Part shown: piece by piece, positions 7,142 through 14,083 of the stretch
Layout: every line of letters begins with the position of its first letter
Position numbering within the stretch: the first letter of the stretch is position 1
NCBI RefSeq assembly: GCF_014189505.1
Contig: NZ_CP050301.1
Coordinates: 3,169,501-3,233,500 of the forward strand
Origin: Phyllobacterium sp. 628
Lineage (GTDB): Bacteria; Pseudomonadota; Alphaproteobacteria; Rhizobiales; Rhizobiaceae
DNA: 64,000 nt
Direction: 5' to 3'
Notes under the pieces: model-generated
What the model was told of the DNA's origin: nothing
The model's input: the letters and a program-made list of their open reading frames with translations, nothing else
The model's database searches: none
Program-made: the position numbers and the translations under genes

Positions 7142-8042
7142 GCCACCCGTTACGCTTCGCACTCGCCTTGATCAGATGACCCCGGAGTTCAAAAAAGCAC
7201 TTCCCGGTCATATTTCGGCAGAGAAATTTGTGCGAACAGCACAAACAGCAATCGCCCTCACCCGTAATATCGAGAAGATAAAAAACCCTCAATCTCTGCT
7301 GGCTGCTTGTACCAAAGCCGCAGCCGATGGGCTTGTGCTTGATGGACGTGAGGCCGCATTGGTCGTGGATTATAATGGCGAGGTTCAGTATCGCCCCATG
7401 ATGCGCGGCCTTCTAAAGCTCGCGTATAACTCTGGCGAGATCAGAGGCATCGTGGTTGAGATCGCTCGGAAAGGCGATGTGTTCCGTCACTCTCCTACCA
7501 ATCTCTCCCAACCAATTCATCATGAAATCAACCATGAGGGAGTACGTGGCGATCCTCATACGGTCTATGCCCTCGCTGAATTGAAGGACGGCGGTATTGT
7601 TCACGAGGTCATGTCTGTCTCTGATGTTGATCGCATTCGCGACCGTTCAGACGCCTACAAGGCTTTTCTCGCCAAGAAGATAAAGTCTACGCCGTGGTCT
7701 ACTGATTGGTCGGAAATGGCACGAAAGACCGTGTTCCGCCGTTTGTCAAAATATCTTCCATCCAGCAGCGACAAAGACGCATTTCATCAAGCCGTTGAGC
7801 GCGTTGATGATGATTACTCTTTCGACGTGGACGCCGCAACAGATGAACCAGCTAAGCCAGCCCCGGCAGCAAAAAAACGTGGCGGAGCGGCGGCGGCGTT
7901 GAAGAATGTTACGCCGCAGGAGAAGCAAGAGACACAAACCGAAATCGCAACCGAGTACCCGGATCAGGAAAACTACGACCCTGATACGGGAGAATATTAC
8001 GACGACGGCGACCACAGCCAGCGACCCGACGAGGATATTTAA
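7104..8042 (+). CDS. recT: RecT-family annealing recombinase
   Basis: 312 residues. The RecT core runs from about residue 20 to 225: FVRTAQTAIALTRNIEKIKNPQSLLAACTKAAADGLVLDGREAALV, then YRPMMRGLLKLAYNSGEIRGI and WSTDWSEMARKTVFRRLSKYLP. The C-terminal 90 residues are low-complexity (Ala/Lys, then acidic with Tyr-Asp repeats), as in many RecT proteins, and may contact SSB. It anneals single strands produced by the exonuclease. The start overlaps the preceding small gene, and the next gene begins on the base after the stop. Confidence 0.93.
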   Translation: MSQTTALQTTGPKPPVTLRTRLDQMTPEFKKALPGHISAEKFVRTAQTAIALTRNIEKIKNPQSLLAACTKAAADGLVLDGREAALVVDYNGEVQYRPMMRGLLKLAYNSGEIRGIVVEIARKGDVFRHSPTNLSQPIHHEINHEGVRGDPHTVYALAELKDGGIVHEVMSVSDVDRIRDRSDAYKAFLAKKIKSTPWSTDWSEMARKTVFRRLSKYLPSSSDKDAFHQAVERVDDDYSFDVDAATDEPAKPAPAAKKRGGAAAALKNVTPQEKQETQTEIATEYPDQENYDPDTGEYYDDGDHSQRPDEDI

Positions 8043-8249
8043 ATGGAGATCACCACCATTCCAGAGATTTCCCGAGTGGAAATCCGTAACGGCGGCAAGG
8101 CGCAAATACTTCGTGCTGCGACCGAACTTGAACGGTTGGCTGGAGAATTGAAGTTTATCGCCGGGGCCGAGCGCGACGAAGAGACGGCGATGATCCTTGC
8201 TCATCACAAGATCAAGGCAACATCGCAGAAGTTACGAGGCAAGCAATGA
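8043..8249 (+). CDS. small hypothetical protein downstream of recT
   Basis: 68 residues: ITTIPEISRVEIRNGGKAQILRAATELERLAGELKFIAGAERDEE and a basic tail KIKATSQKLRGKQ. Mostly helical and charged. It starts immediately after the recT stop and overlaps the next gene by 4 bases (ATGA). No known family recognised. Confidence 0.5.
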   Translation: MEITTIPEISRVEIRNGGKAQILRAATELERLAGELKFIAGAERDEETAMILAHHKIKATSQKLRGKQ

Positions 8250-8788
8250 AAATCGAGGAAGGAAAATTCTACTATAGCCGTGATGGCCGTAAGGTTGGTC
8301 CGATGCGGCGCATCATGCAGCGCGGTCTAAAGTTTCCTTGGAGCGGTCAATTATCAGACGGCTCAAAAGCCACCTACAACGAGGATGGGGAGATTTACAA
8401 AGGCGCAATATCAAGTGTCGATATTGTCAAGGAATGGATCAACCCGGATAGCGATACGAACTTTCACGAGATTACAAAGGCGCAGCCAGCCGTTATCTCT
8501 AGTCCTATGTATGGAAGCCTAGCGGGCATCCTACAGGCCGCACACGATCAGGCAGCAACCGGCAAGGGACATGGGCGACACGCCGACGAGAAGCCATTCT
8601 TGGAGCAACCGATAATGGAAATCGCCCGCATGCTTGGCGATACCGGAGGCCACTCCTATCAGATCATGAAGAAGGCCCAAGAGGCTAATCGCATGGTGAA
8701 GCGCAAACAGCATGACGCGGCTGTGCGCGAGTTTTTAGGCGTCATCAACTATGCAGCGGCAGCAATCCTGCTGATCCGCGAAATCTAA
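8246..8788 (+). CDS. hypothetical phage protein, two-part
   Basis: 180 residues. The N-terminal half has the beta-rich pattern GKFYYSRDGRKVGPMRR...WSGQLSDGSKATYNEDGEIY often seen at the front of phage proteins of mixed function. The C-terminal half (from about residue 105) reads GKGHGRHADEKPFLEQPIMEIARMLGDTGGHSYQIMKKAQEANRM...FLGVINYAAAAILLIREI, an all-helical unit. No catalytic signature is certain. It belongs to the recombination operon, overlapping the gene before it. Confidence 0.55.
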   Translation: MKIEEGKFYYSRDGRKVGPMRRIMQRGLKFPWSGQLSDGSKATYNEDGEIYKGAISSVDIVKEWINPDSDTNFHEITKAQPAVISSPMYGSLAGILQAAHDQAATGKGHGRHADEKPFLEQPIMEIARMLGDTGGHSYQIMKKAQEANRMVKRKQHDAAVREFLGVINYAAAAILLIREI

Positions 8789-8818
8789 ACCACCCAGCCA
8801 ACAACGGAGAATATTCCC

Positions 8819-9187
8819 ATGGCAAATCAGACTGGCATTGCAATCACAATCCGCGCTTTCCTACAGACCGGCAAGACGCTGGACGAGCAGTTCAACGCGC
8901 TCAGCATCGTAAAGGCGGCACATGAAACAGGCGATTATTCAGCACTGCTAAAGGCCGCTACTGTTGATGAAGTCAAGACGGAGCAGAGGACGCGGCGCGT
9001 CGAAGACACCCCACCAGTGACAACGACGACAGATGATCAGACGACAACAACAGTCACGAATGAAACCACGTCAGAAACAAACACGGTCGCGACCGATCTT
9101 GACGACGCAGATCAAAGCGAAGCTCCAGACGACGCAAGTGTACCGGAGTTTATCAAGAACGACGCGAAGAAAAATAAAGCTGCCTAG
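8819..9187 (+). CDS. hypothetical protein with Thr-rich acidic tail
   Basis: 122 residues. The first ~50 residues are a helical domain (IAITIRAFLQTGKTLDEQFNALSIVKAAHETGDYSALLKAA). The rest is low-complexity with runs of Thr and Asp/Glu (TTTTDDQTTTTVTNETTSET) and a lysine tip. Likely the last gene of the recE-recT transcript, before the terminator-like hairpin at 9222-9255. Function unknown. Confidence 0.5.
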   Translation: MANQTGIAITIRAFLQTGKTLDEQFNALSIVKAAHETGDYSALLKAATVDEVKTEQRTRRVEDTPPVTTTTDDQTTTTVTNETTSETNTVATDLDDADQSEAPDDASVPEFIKNDAKKNKAA

Positions 9188-9190
9188 TAT

Positions 9191-9207
9191 GTTGTGATTT
9201 TCACAAC
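9191..9207. promoter_or_regulatory. phage operator site, perfect palindrome
   Basis: GTTGTGATTTTCACAAC: perfect 7-bp arms around TTT. TAGTAT (9185-9190) directly abuts it as a possible -10; no convincing -35 is visible. A terminator-like hairpin follows before the next gene. Confidence 0.7.
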
Positions 9208-9221
9208 ACTTTGTTACAAGG

Positions 9222-9255
9222 AGGACGTACCGTTTAAACGCGGGCGTCCTTTTTC
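9222..9255 (+). terminator. terminator-like hairpin between operator and zinc-finger gene
   Basis: AGGACG ... CGTCCT arms with an inner CGTTTAAACG palindrome, followed by TTTTTCTC. It could end the recombination operon or attenuate transcription from a promoter at the 9191 operator. Confidence 0.55.
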
Positions 9256-9272
9256 TCATATGGAGCAATGGT

Positions 9273-9611
9273 ATGGCTAAGAGCATAACTGCTTGCCAAG
9301 AATGTGGAAATCACATCAGCGACCATCGTGACGGTAAATTGTTCTGTTCGACCGTATGCCGCCAGAGCTTTAACAATCGCCGGATGAAACGCGGCGCAGA
9401 GCTATATGATTTGTTCCGCGCGTTGCGCCGTGAACGATCAGATGCAAAGCAACTCAATATCTGGACTGAAATGTGCCGCCTTGAAAAGCAATGGAATGAT
9501 CAGGATGTTTTAGAGCGGCCAGATCGAAAATCCTACATGTCGCCAAAGAAAGCCCTCGCCAATCTTCTTGACAAGGGATCATTGCCACGTGGCGATATTC
9601 TGGTGAAGTGA
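9273..9611 (+). CDS. small zinc-finger protein
   Basis: 112 residues. An N-terminal C-x2-C...C-x3-C zinc finger (CQECG ... FCSTVC, residues ~8-30) is followed by RQSFNNRRMKRGAELYDLFRALRRERS, a basic helix, and a helical C-terminus. This design is common in phages of Rhizobiales and could bind nucleic acid. The stop codon (TGA ending at 9611) touches the stop of the convergent Rz1-like gene, with no base between and no terminator. Confidence 0.55.
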   Translation: MAKSITACQECGNHISDHRDGKLFCSTVCRQSFNNRRMKRGAELYDLFRALRRERSDAKQLNIWTEMCRLEKQWNDQDVLERPDRKSYMSPKKALANLLDKGSLPRGDILVK

Positions 9612-9812
9612 CTACCAGCAGCCTTGCTTGCGGCCAAAGGCATTATGCGATGCCGTCTGTTCGGCAAAGGGCCGGTCATTCTTGACGATGTATTGACGAG
9701 TGCCAGCGCTGGGCGTCAATGCCTCCCATCCATCACAAACACTCGCCGTTGCGCCACACCCCATCAAGCTTGCTGCACAAGCCAGCGTCATCAAGATTGC
9801 GAATATTCTCAT
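9612..9812 (-). CDS. Rz1-like outer-membrane spanin lipoprotein
   Basis: 66 residues from the ATG at 9812 (GGAAGG about 10 bases upstream). A lipoprotein signal with lipobox LMGC lies at residues ~15-18, after a hydrophobic stretch. The mature part is short (about 49 residues) with Cys residues. Its 5' part is embedded in another frame within the 3' end of the Rz-like gene, the classic Rz/Rz1 arrangement. It would be the outer-membrane half of the spanin that disrupts the outer membrane at lysis. Confidence 0.7.
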   Translation of the reverse strand: MRIFAILMTLACAASLMGCGATASVCDGWEALTPSAGTRQYIVKNDRPFAEQTASHNAFGRKQGCW

Positions 9813-9993
9813 TGGTTGTTTTCCTTCCACGTAAAACCTCTACGGACCTCTCCAGCGTTTCAACGCGAGCAGCCCCGTAACCCGCCCTGTACAGGCCATA
9901 ACCCGCGAGCAGCAGGATAATGACACCGGCCAAAGCCATCCAAGCCCATGCCGGTATTTTTGACAGGGTGGCCCGCACAGCGAGCCAAGTCAT
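9733..9993 (-). CDS. Rz-like inner-membrane spanin
   Basis: 86 residues from the ATG at 9993, which overlaps the previous stop (ATGA) with GGTGG in front; a GTG at 10002 is an alternative. One transmembrane segment (AWAWMALAGVIILLLAGYGLY, roughly residues 15-36) is followed by a charged periplasmic helix (VETLERSVEVLRGRKTTNENI) and a Cys pair near the C-terminus. Its end overlaps the lipoprotein gene in another frame. The periplasmic part is short for an Rz protein, so spanin identity rests mainly on arrangement. Confidence 0.65.
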   Translation of the reverse strand: MTWLAVRATLSKIPAWAWMALAGVIILLLAGYGLYRAGYGAARVETLERSVEVLRGRKTTNENIRNLDDAGLCSKLDGVWRNGECL

Positions 9994-10181
9994 TTTGACC
10001 ACCCGAAGCGGCGAGCAAGCGCGTAAGCGCCCTCAGCAACACCCATCAGGCCAAAGCCTACAGCGGCGGCAATGTCAGGATCATTTGCGATCAGGTCAAC
10101 GATGTCTTGAGGAAGAACGCTCTTCAAAGCTAGATATCCGGCGATATAGCGAAGAACGATGCGGATGATAACGCTGGTCAT
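9990..10181 (-). CDS. small membrane-associated protein, possible holin
   Basis: 63 residues with two hydrophobic stretches (VIIRIVLRYIAGYLALKSVL and AAAVGFGLMGVAEGAYAL) separated by IANDPDI, and a basic end RRFGWSK. Size, two possible membrane helices and position just before the Rz/Rz1 pair fit a small holin or antiholin. The hydrophobicity is modest, so this is tentative. Shine-Dalgarno GAGG 7 bases before ATG. Confidence 0.45.
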   Translation of the reverse strand: MTSVIIRIVLRYIAGYLALKSVLPQDIVDLIANDPDIAAAVGFGLMGVAEGAYALARRFGWSK

Positions 10182-10235
10182 TTCGAAGCCTCAAAGTTTG
10201 ATGAGGCCGCACCGTTGACCGACAAGAGTTGAAAA

Positions 10236-10478
10236 TTAAACTCCCGGGATAGACCAGCCACCCGCGACGGTAAACTTGAACACAACGCCTATGAACAATA
10301 TCAGGATTACCCAAATGGCTTTGACAATATGACCGTTCAATCGGTCCACGCTTTTTTCTATCCTACCAAGGGCTTCTTTGATGTGAGGCGTTTGTGCCTC
10401 AAGAACGGTAACACGATCTTTCACGTCATTGATCCTCCCATGGAGTTTTTCAATCTCTGCGCGTGTAGTTTCATCCAT
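10236..10478 (-). CDS. coiled-coil + C-terminal TM protein, XhlA-like holin candidate
   Basis: 80 residues: a heptad-rich N-terminal helix (IEKLHGRINDVKDRVTVLEAQTPHIKEALGRIEKSVDRL, residues 8-47) and then one transmembrane span (AIWVILILFIGVVFKFTV) with a short outside tail. This is the build of XhlA/haemolysin-type phage lysis proteins. It heads the lysis group. No endolysin gene is present between here and the tailspike. Confidence 0.55.
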   Translation of the reverse strand: MDETTRAEIEKLHGRINDVKDRVTVLEAQTPHIKEALGRIEKSVDRLNGHIVKAIWVILILFIGVVFKFTVAGGWSIPGV

Positions 10479-10540
10479 AATACATGAACCTCAATACCGT
10501 TCCAGTTTTATCGAGGTATAAGAGAGGATGGTTGACCACA

Positions 10541-10566
10541 AGAATAAGGCCACCCAATGGGTGGCC
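10541..10566 (-). terminator. terminator-like hairpin downstream of the methyltransferase gene
   Basis: GGCCACCC-AAT-GGGTGGCC (8-bp perfect stem, 10548-10566). Read leftward it is followed by TTATTCTT. It separates the methyltransferase from the lysis genes, so lysis would need read-through or its own promoter. Confidence 0.6.
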
Positions 10567-10592
10567 CTTCATTCTCAATACATAGAATTGAA

Positions 10593-11225
10593 TCAGCGTT
10601 TTTTACGAACGGCCAGATCGCAGAACATATTGCGCTCAAGAGCGAAGCCGATAACCTCGTAACCACCCTCCACAATTAGCTGGTTGGCAACCTGTACAAC
10701 GCCATAGCCCAATTCACCGGCATGATCGTACATGATGTAATCATTGAAAATGATAATCCCATTGTCTTTGATTTTCTTGTCTGCCAATGCGGCATCAAGC
10801 TTGACACCCTCGTATTCATGATCGCCATCAAGATAGATCATGTCAAAATACTTGTCGGGATATTTCGGCAGCAAGTCCCAGCTCTTGCCGATTTCAATCT
10901 TGACAGGCTGGCCTGCGAAACGATCCTTGAACCATTCCGGATGCGTCTTATCGCCGAAAATTTCCTTTGGGTCTTTCCCCCACAAAGAAGGCCATTGATG
11001 GATCGTAAAGAGATCGAAGGCGACGAACTCCGCTGGCTTCAAAGTTTGCAAAAGGAACTCGGAGAAATTGCCCTGAGCAACGCCTATTTCCGCAATCACC
11101 TTGCCGTCTTTCAAATCTGAAAGCGAGGAAACCATGTCTTCTCGGTTCGCAAAAAGACGTGCGTTCCCAACATGTTCCGCCGTTAGTGTTGGGTACTCTC
11201 TCCAAACATAAGTCATCAATTCCAC
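10593..11225 (-). CDS. class I SAM-dependent methyltransferase
   Basis: 210 residues. KVIAEIGVAQGNFSEFLL (residues ~40-58) is the SAM-binding motif I, EFVAFDLF is the acidic end of strand 2, and FDMIYLDGDHEYEGVKLDAALADKKIKDNGIIIFNDY is the motif IV-like DGDH block of Methyltransf_24-type enzymes. It lies between the tailspike gene and the lysis genes with a GGTGG ribosome site. Such enzymes in phage late operons usually modify sugars or virion parts; the substrate here is unknown. Confidence 0.75.
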   Translation of the reverse strand: MELMTYVWREYPTLTAEHVGNARLFANREDMVSSLSDLKDGKVIAEIGVAQGNFSEFLLQTLKPAEFVAFDLFTIHQWPSLWGKDPKEIFGDKTHPEWFKDRFAGQPVKIEIGKSWDLLPKYPDKYFDMIYLDGDHEYEGVKLDAALADKKIKDNGIIIFNDYIMYDHAGELGYGVVQVANQLIVEGGYEVIGFALERNMFCDLAVRKKR

Positions 11226-11294
11226 CTTTTGATTAAGGCTTAACGGGTATCAAACAAAGCAGTGTCGATCAACATGGTTTTCGCCGCAATAGCA

Positions 11295-13259
11295 TCATAC
11301 ACGCGAAATTCTCATGACTGTTCCAGCCGCCGCAATACTTGCCCCGCCGCCATTACATCTTGCTTGAAGCTTAATCACACACGTACCGGATGCGCCAATC
11401 TTGAAACGAACATTATTCGAACTGGTTGCAGCACCGCTTGCAAGTGCATATCGAGTATCGCTGTAGAATGTCGATCCGTTGATAAACAAAACATTGGCAG
11501 AGCCAGACGCCTTGCTAATCGTATCTGTGATGTATTCGGAGGTTGCGTCTTTCGTGAATGTTGACATGAATTCTACAAGGAATTCATCGTTCCTCCAAAC
11601 CGTGCCAAGGTCTATAGAAACAATATCGGTAGCGGTCGATGTAACAGCAACCACGGCAACATTGCTTGCTCCCAAATCAACGACGACACCCTTGCGACGG
11701 TTATTCGCTCCAGTCGATAGGTCCTGATATTCAATGGCACCTGACGGAAGATCACGCCATAGGCCGCGCTCATAAGTGACATCGTTCGTTGTGCCGGATA
11801 GCTGCACGCCGTTTTTTACACCCGAAAATTGAGGCTTCGTAACAGAGCCGCCATTGCAATCGATGAGCGTAATTCCGTTGAACTGTTCTGCCGTTGTCAC
11901 GCTTCCATCTGCAAGATTAAAAATCTTTGGTTCCGTGATATTGAAACGAGGACAATTCGTAAGCTGGATCGCCGTAGAAACGTAACCAGCAGGGGCATAG
12001 GACCACTTGTGTAGCTGCGGATTGATAATGCAAACGTCAAAGAAGTCCTTCCCTACTACGGCTTCTCTGAACACATTGGCATGACACGTATCCAAGACAA
12101 GCATCGGGAACTGTACGCCGCCAACTCCTGGGGGTGTATCGGTCGCCAAATCCCAGCCTCGATTGCACAGGACCGCGATGCAATGCCGGAAAACATAGCC
12201 CTCCCAATGGCCGCGTCCTCTCCAAGCAATGTCAGCAGAGTAAACATGACAATCCATAAATACCGGATCAGTGGGCGCGGCCCGCTGGAAAGGATCAGTG
12301 GCATGATAGTCCGCAACCAAATCCCAACCGACTGACATGACGGTATTTGTAACTTGCGCATCAGCCTGATACGGATTGCCGCCTTGACCGGACATAATGA
12401 CATCGTTGCAAACAGGGCGATTTACGTTCGTGAGTTTGATGCCGTTCTTAAAACCATTCTGCATATGCCCCACAGAACTGATTGATGTTCCGTGAACGCT
12501 TACTTTATCCATGCTGAAACGATGTGGAACGCGGAAAAATTCAGCATCCGCCGCGCCGAACTTCACAGACAATGCGTTTGCAACGCTTGCCTGTGTGGTT
12601 AGGAAACTGAAATTTTCCATCGTGACAGGCGTGGCGTATCCGTCATTCACAATCGACAACATGTATTGATTGGCAGCAACGCCGATATCGACAAGGCCAG
12701 AAATCCCACGGCCCACACCACGAATGCTGACGGCCTTATTTGTCAGGGTAATCGCGCTACCAATGCCAAAACGGGTTGTAAACTTGACCGGCCAACCGAA
12801 GGCAAACGCGGCTTCGACAGCCGCCTTATCATTAACAACACCACCGCCAACGCCCCCGAACCATTGAGGCAACAGTTCGCCATCGTGTGAACGCACGAGC
12901 GCCGCTGTAGTCGCGGGAACACCGTCAATTTGTAGGTACATCCCTTCAAGTGGGTCCAAGGCAAGCAGGCCGGTGAAATCACCATACACAACAGTGAATG
13001 GCCCTTCTCGGCGTAACTCAGCCAGATACACCGTCTTGGTACGAGTGATATCAATAGCCTTGGCTTGCGCCCTAGTTCCCGCAAACGAAGATTTGCTATC
13101 AAGTTCGGATCGTTTGGCAAGCGGCGTACCACCCAGCGTCAAGCCGTCCATCACATGGATCGTCTTATCCGTAGTGTTGTGAATGAACTCGCTTGCTGCG
13201 CCTGCAAACAACTGGATTTGCGCGGCTGTACCTCGACGGTGCTGGACTTGAGTTGACAT
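11295..13259 (-). CDS. tailspike / receptor-binding protein with Mtd-like N-terminus
   Basis: 654 residues. The first ~50 residues (MSTQVQHRRGTAAQIQLFAG, then FIHNTTDKTIHVMDG and LGGTPLA) match the pattern of the N-terminal domain of the Bordetella phage major tropism determinant. A linker follows, then from about residue 125 (LLPQWFGG, a typical spike entry motif) repeated short beta strands with many Asn/Gly turns through ~500, consistent with a parallel beta-helix that binds or cuts surface polysaccharide. The C-terminal ~120 residues are a beta-rich cap. Unlike Mtd there is no C-type-lectin variable end, and no template repeat or reverse transcriptase is visible. Confidence 0.75.
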   Translation of the reverse strand: MSTQVQHRRGTAAQIQLFAGAASEFIHNTTDKTIHVMDGLTLGGTPLAKRSELDSKSSFAGTRAQAKAIDITRTKTVYLAELRREGPFTVVYGDFTGLLALDPLEGMYLQIDGVPATTAALVRSHDGELLPQWFGGVGGGVVNDKAAVEAAFAFGWPVKFTTRFGIGSAITLTNKAVSIRGVGRGISGLVDIGVAANQYMLSIVNDGYATPVTMENFSFLTTQASVANALSVKFGAADAEFFRVPHRFSMDKVSVHGTSISSVGHMQNGFKNGIKLTNVNRPVCNDVIMSGQGGNPYQADAQVTNTVMSVGWDLVADYHATDPFQRAAPTDPVFMDCHVYSADIAWRGRGHWEGYVFRHCIAVLCNRGWDLATDTPPGVGGVQFPMLVLDTCHANVFREAVVGKDFFDVCIINPQLHKWSYAPAGYVSTAIQLTNCPRFNITEPKIFNLADGSVTTAEQFNGITLIDCNGGSVTKPQFSGVKNGVQLSGTTNDVTYERGLWRDLPSGAIEYQDLSTGANNRRKGVVVDLGASNVAVVAVTSTATDIVSIDLGTVWRNDEFLVEFMSTFTKDATSEYITDTISKASGSANVLFINGSTFYSDTRYALASGAATSSNNVRFKIGASGTCVIKLQARCNGGGASIAAAGTVMRISRV

Positions 13260-13270
13260 ACAGAGGTTCC

Positions 13271-14041
13271 TTATGGGGTCACAGGGTCAGTTACGAACCC
13301 GTAATCTCGATCAAAATAAGTGGTGCCATCGGTCACGTAGCCGTAATCATAGGCATGACCATCAGGGAAACCGGTGAAGCCCGCGGTTGCGGCCTCGACC
13401 AAGTCTTGCGCTCTTTTAGAAGATGTCTCAGAGCTTGCCGCCGCCGCTTCCGAGCGGGCGGTGAAATTAGATACGGCAGGTATGATGCTGTCTATTTCAA
13501 CGTGGATTTCCTGATCTGCTGCAATGCGGGCATAACTCTCCCGCTCAATGGCTTGAGCATTTGCTGCATCACCGACAATGCGTTGATTGCTCTCCTGAAT
13601 GTCAGCGGATATACGGGCGATCTCTTCGTTTTTGATCTCTGCTTTAAGGCCTGATATGTTGCCGCCAAAGCGATCAGATGCCTCTTTCAACTGCTGGTCT
13701 CGCATCACCGCAAGGTCAAACGCGCTTTCAACAGTTTCAGCAAAATATGGACCTTGATTTTCTAGGTCTACCTCTTGAACAAAGGGGACATTGCGCAGGA
13801 AAGTTATGCTCTCCCCGACAACAGGGGCCGCGACCAAAGCAATTTGACCGCCGTTCTCGTCACCTACATCAGATACGATGTAATCGGCATCAATCCGAAG
13901 CGTTGTTTCGGTCCCGTCAAACTTGGTTTTAATCGCTGCAATATGCTTTTCGTCAAGGATGCGAAACCCATAACTAAAGATAGTCGTCACGCCGTTCCCA
14001 GCGTATGGACCTGATCTATCAATTTCGCTTGAAACAGTCAT
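13271..14041 (-). CDS. T7-type tail-fibre N-terminal adaptor protein
   Basis: 256 residues. The start MTVSSEIDRSGPYAGNGVTTIFSYGFRILDEKHI with the later DYIVSDVGDENGGQIAL and ESITFLRNVPFVQEVDLENQGPYFAETVESAFD is the phage T7 gp17 N-terminal (tail-attachment) fold. A long coiled coil follows (roughly 130-190) and a short Gly/Tyr-rich C-terminus, so it lacks its own receptor-binding head. It likely links the tail to the spike encoded next. Its Shine-Dalgarno (GAGG) lies inside a perfect 11-bp hairpin ending at the ATG. Confidence 0.8.
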   Translation of the reverse strand: MTVSSEIDRSGPYAGNGVTTIFSYGFRILDEKHIAAIKTKFDGTETTLRIDADYIVSDVGDENGGQIALVAAPVVGESITFLRNVPFVQEVDLENQGPYFAETVESAFDLAVMRDQQLKEASDRFGGNISGLKAEIKNEEIARISADIQESNQRIVGDAANAQAIERESYARIAADQEIHVEIDSIIPAVSNFTARSEAAAASSETSSKRAQDLVEAATAGFTGFPDGHAYDYGYVTDGTTYFDRDYGFVTDPVTP

Positions 14042-14069
14042 GGTGCCTCACATCAATCTGTGAGGCACC
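14042..14069 (-). promoter_or_regulatory. hairpin sequestering the ribosome site of the fibre-adaptor gene
   Basis: Leftward transcript: GGTGCCTCACA, 6-base loop, TGTGAGGCACC, then ATG with no gap. The 11-bp stem is perfect and contains the GAGG. No U run follows, so a translational control element or processing site fits better than a terminator. Confidence 0.6.
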
Positions 14070-14083
14070 TTAAGTGCCAATGG

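Noticed and set aside
11295..14041. Diversity-generating retroelement expected from BPP-1-like context
   Set aside because: No reverse transcriptase, template repeat or C-type-lectin variable end could be found in the window.
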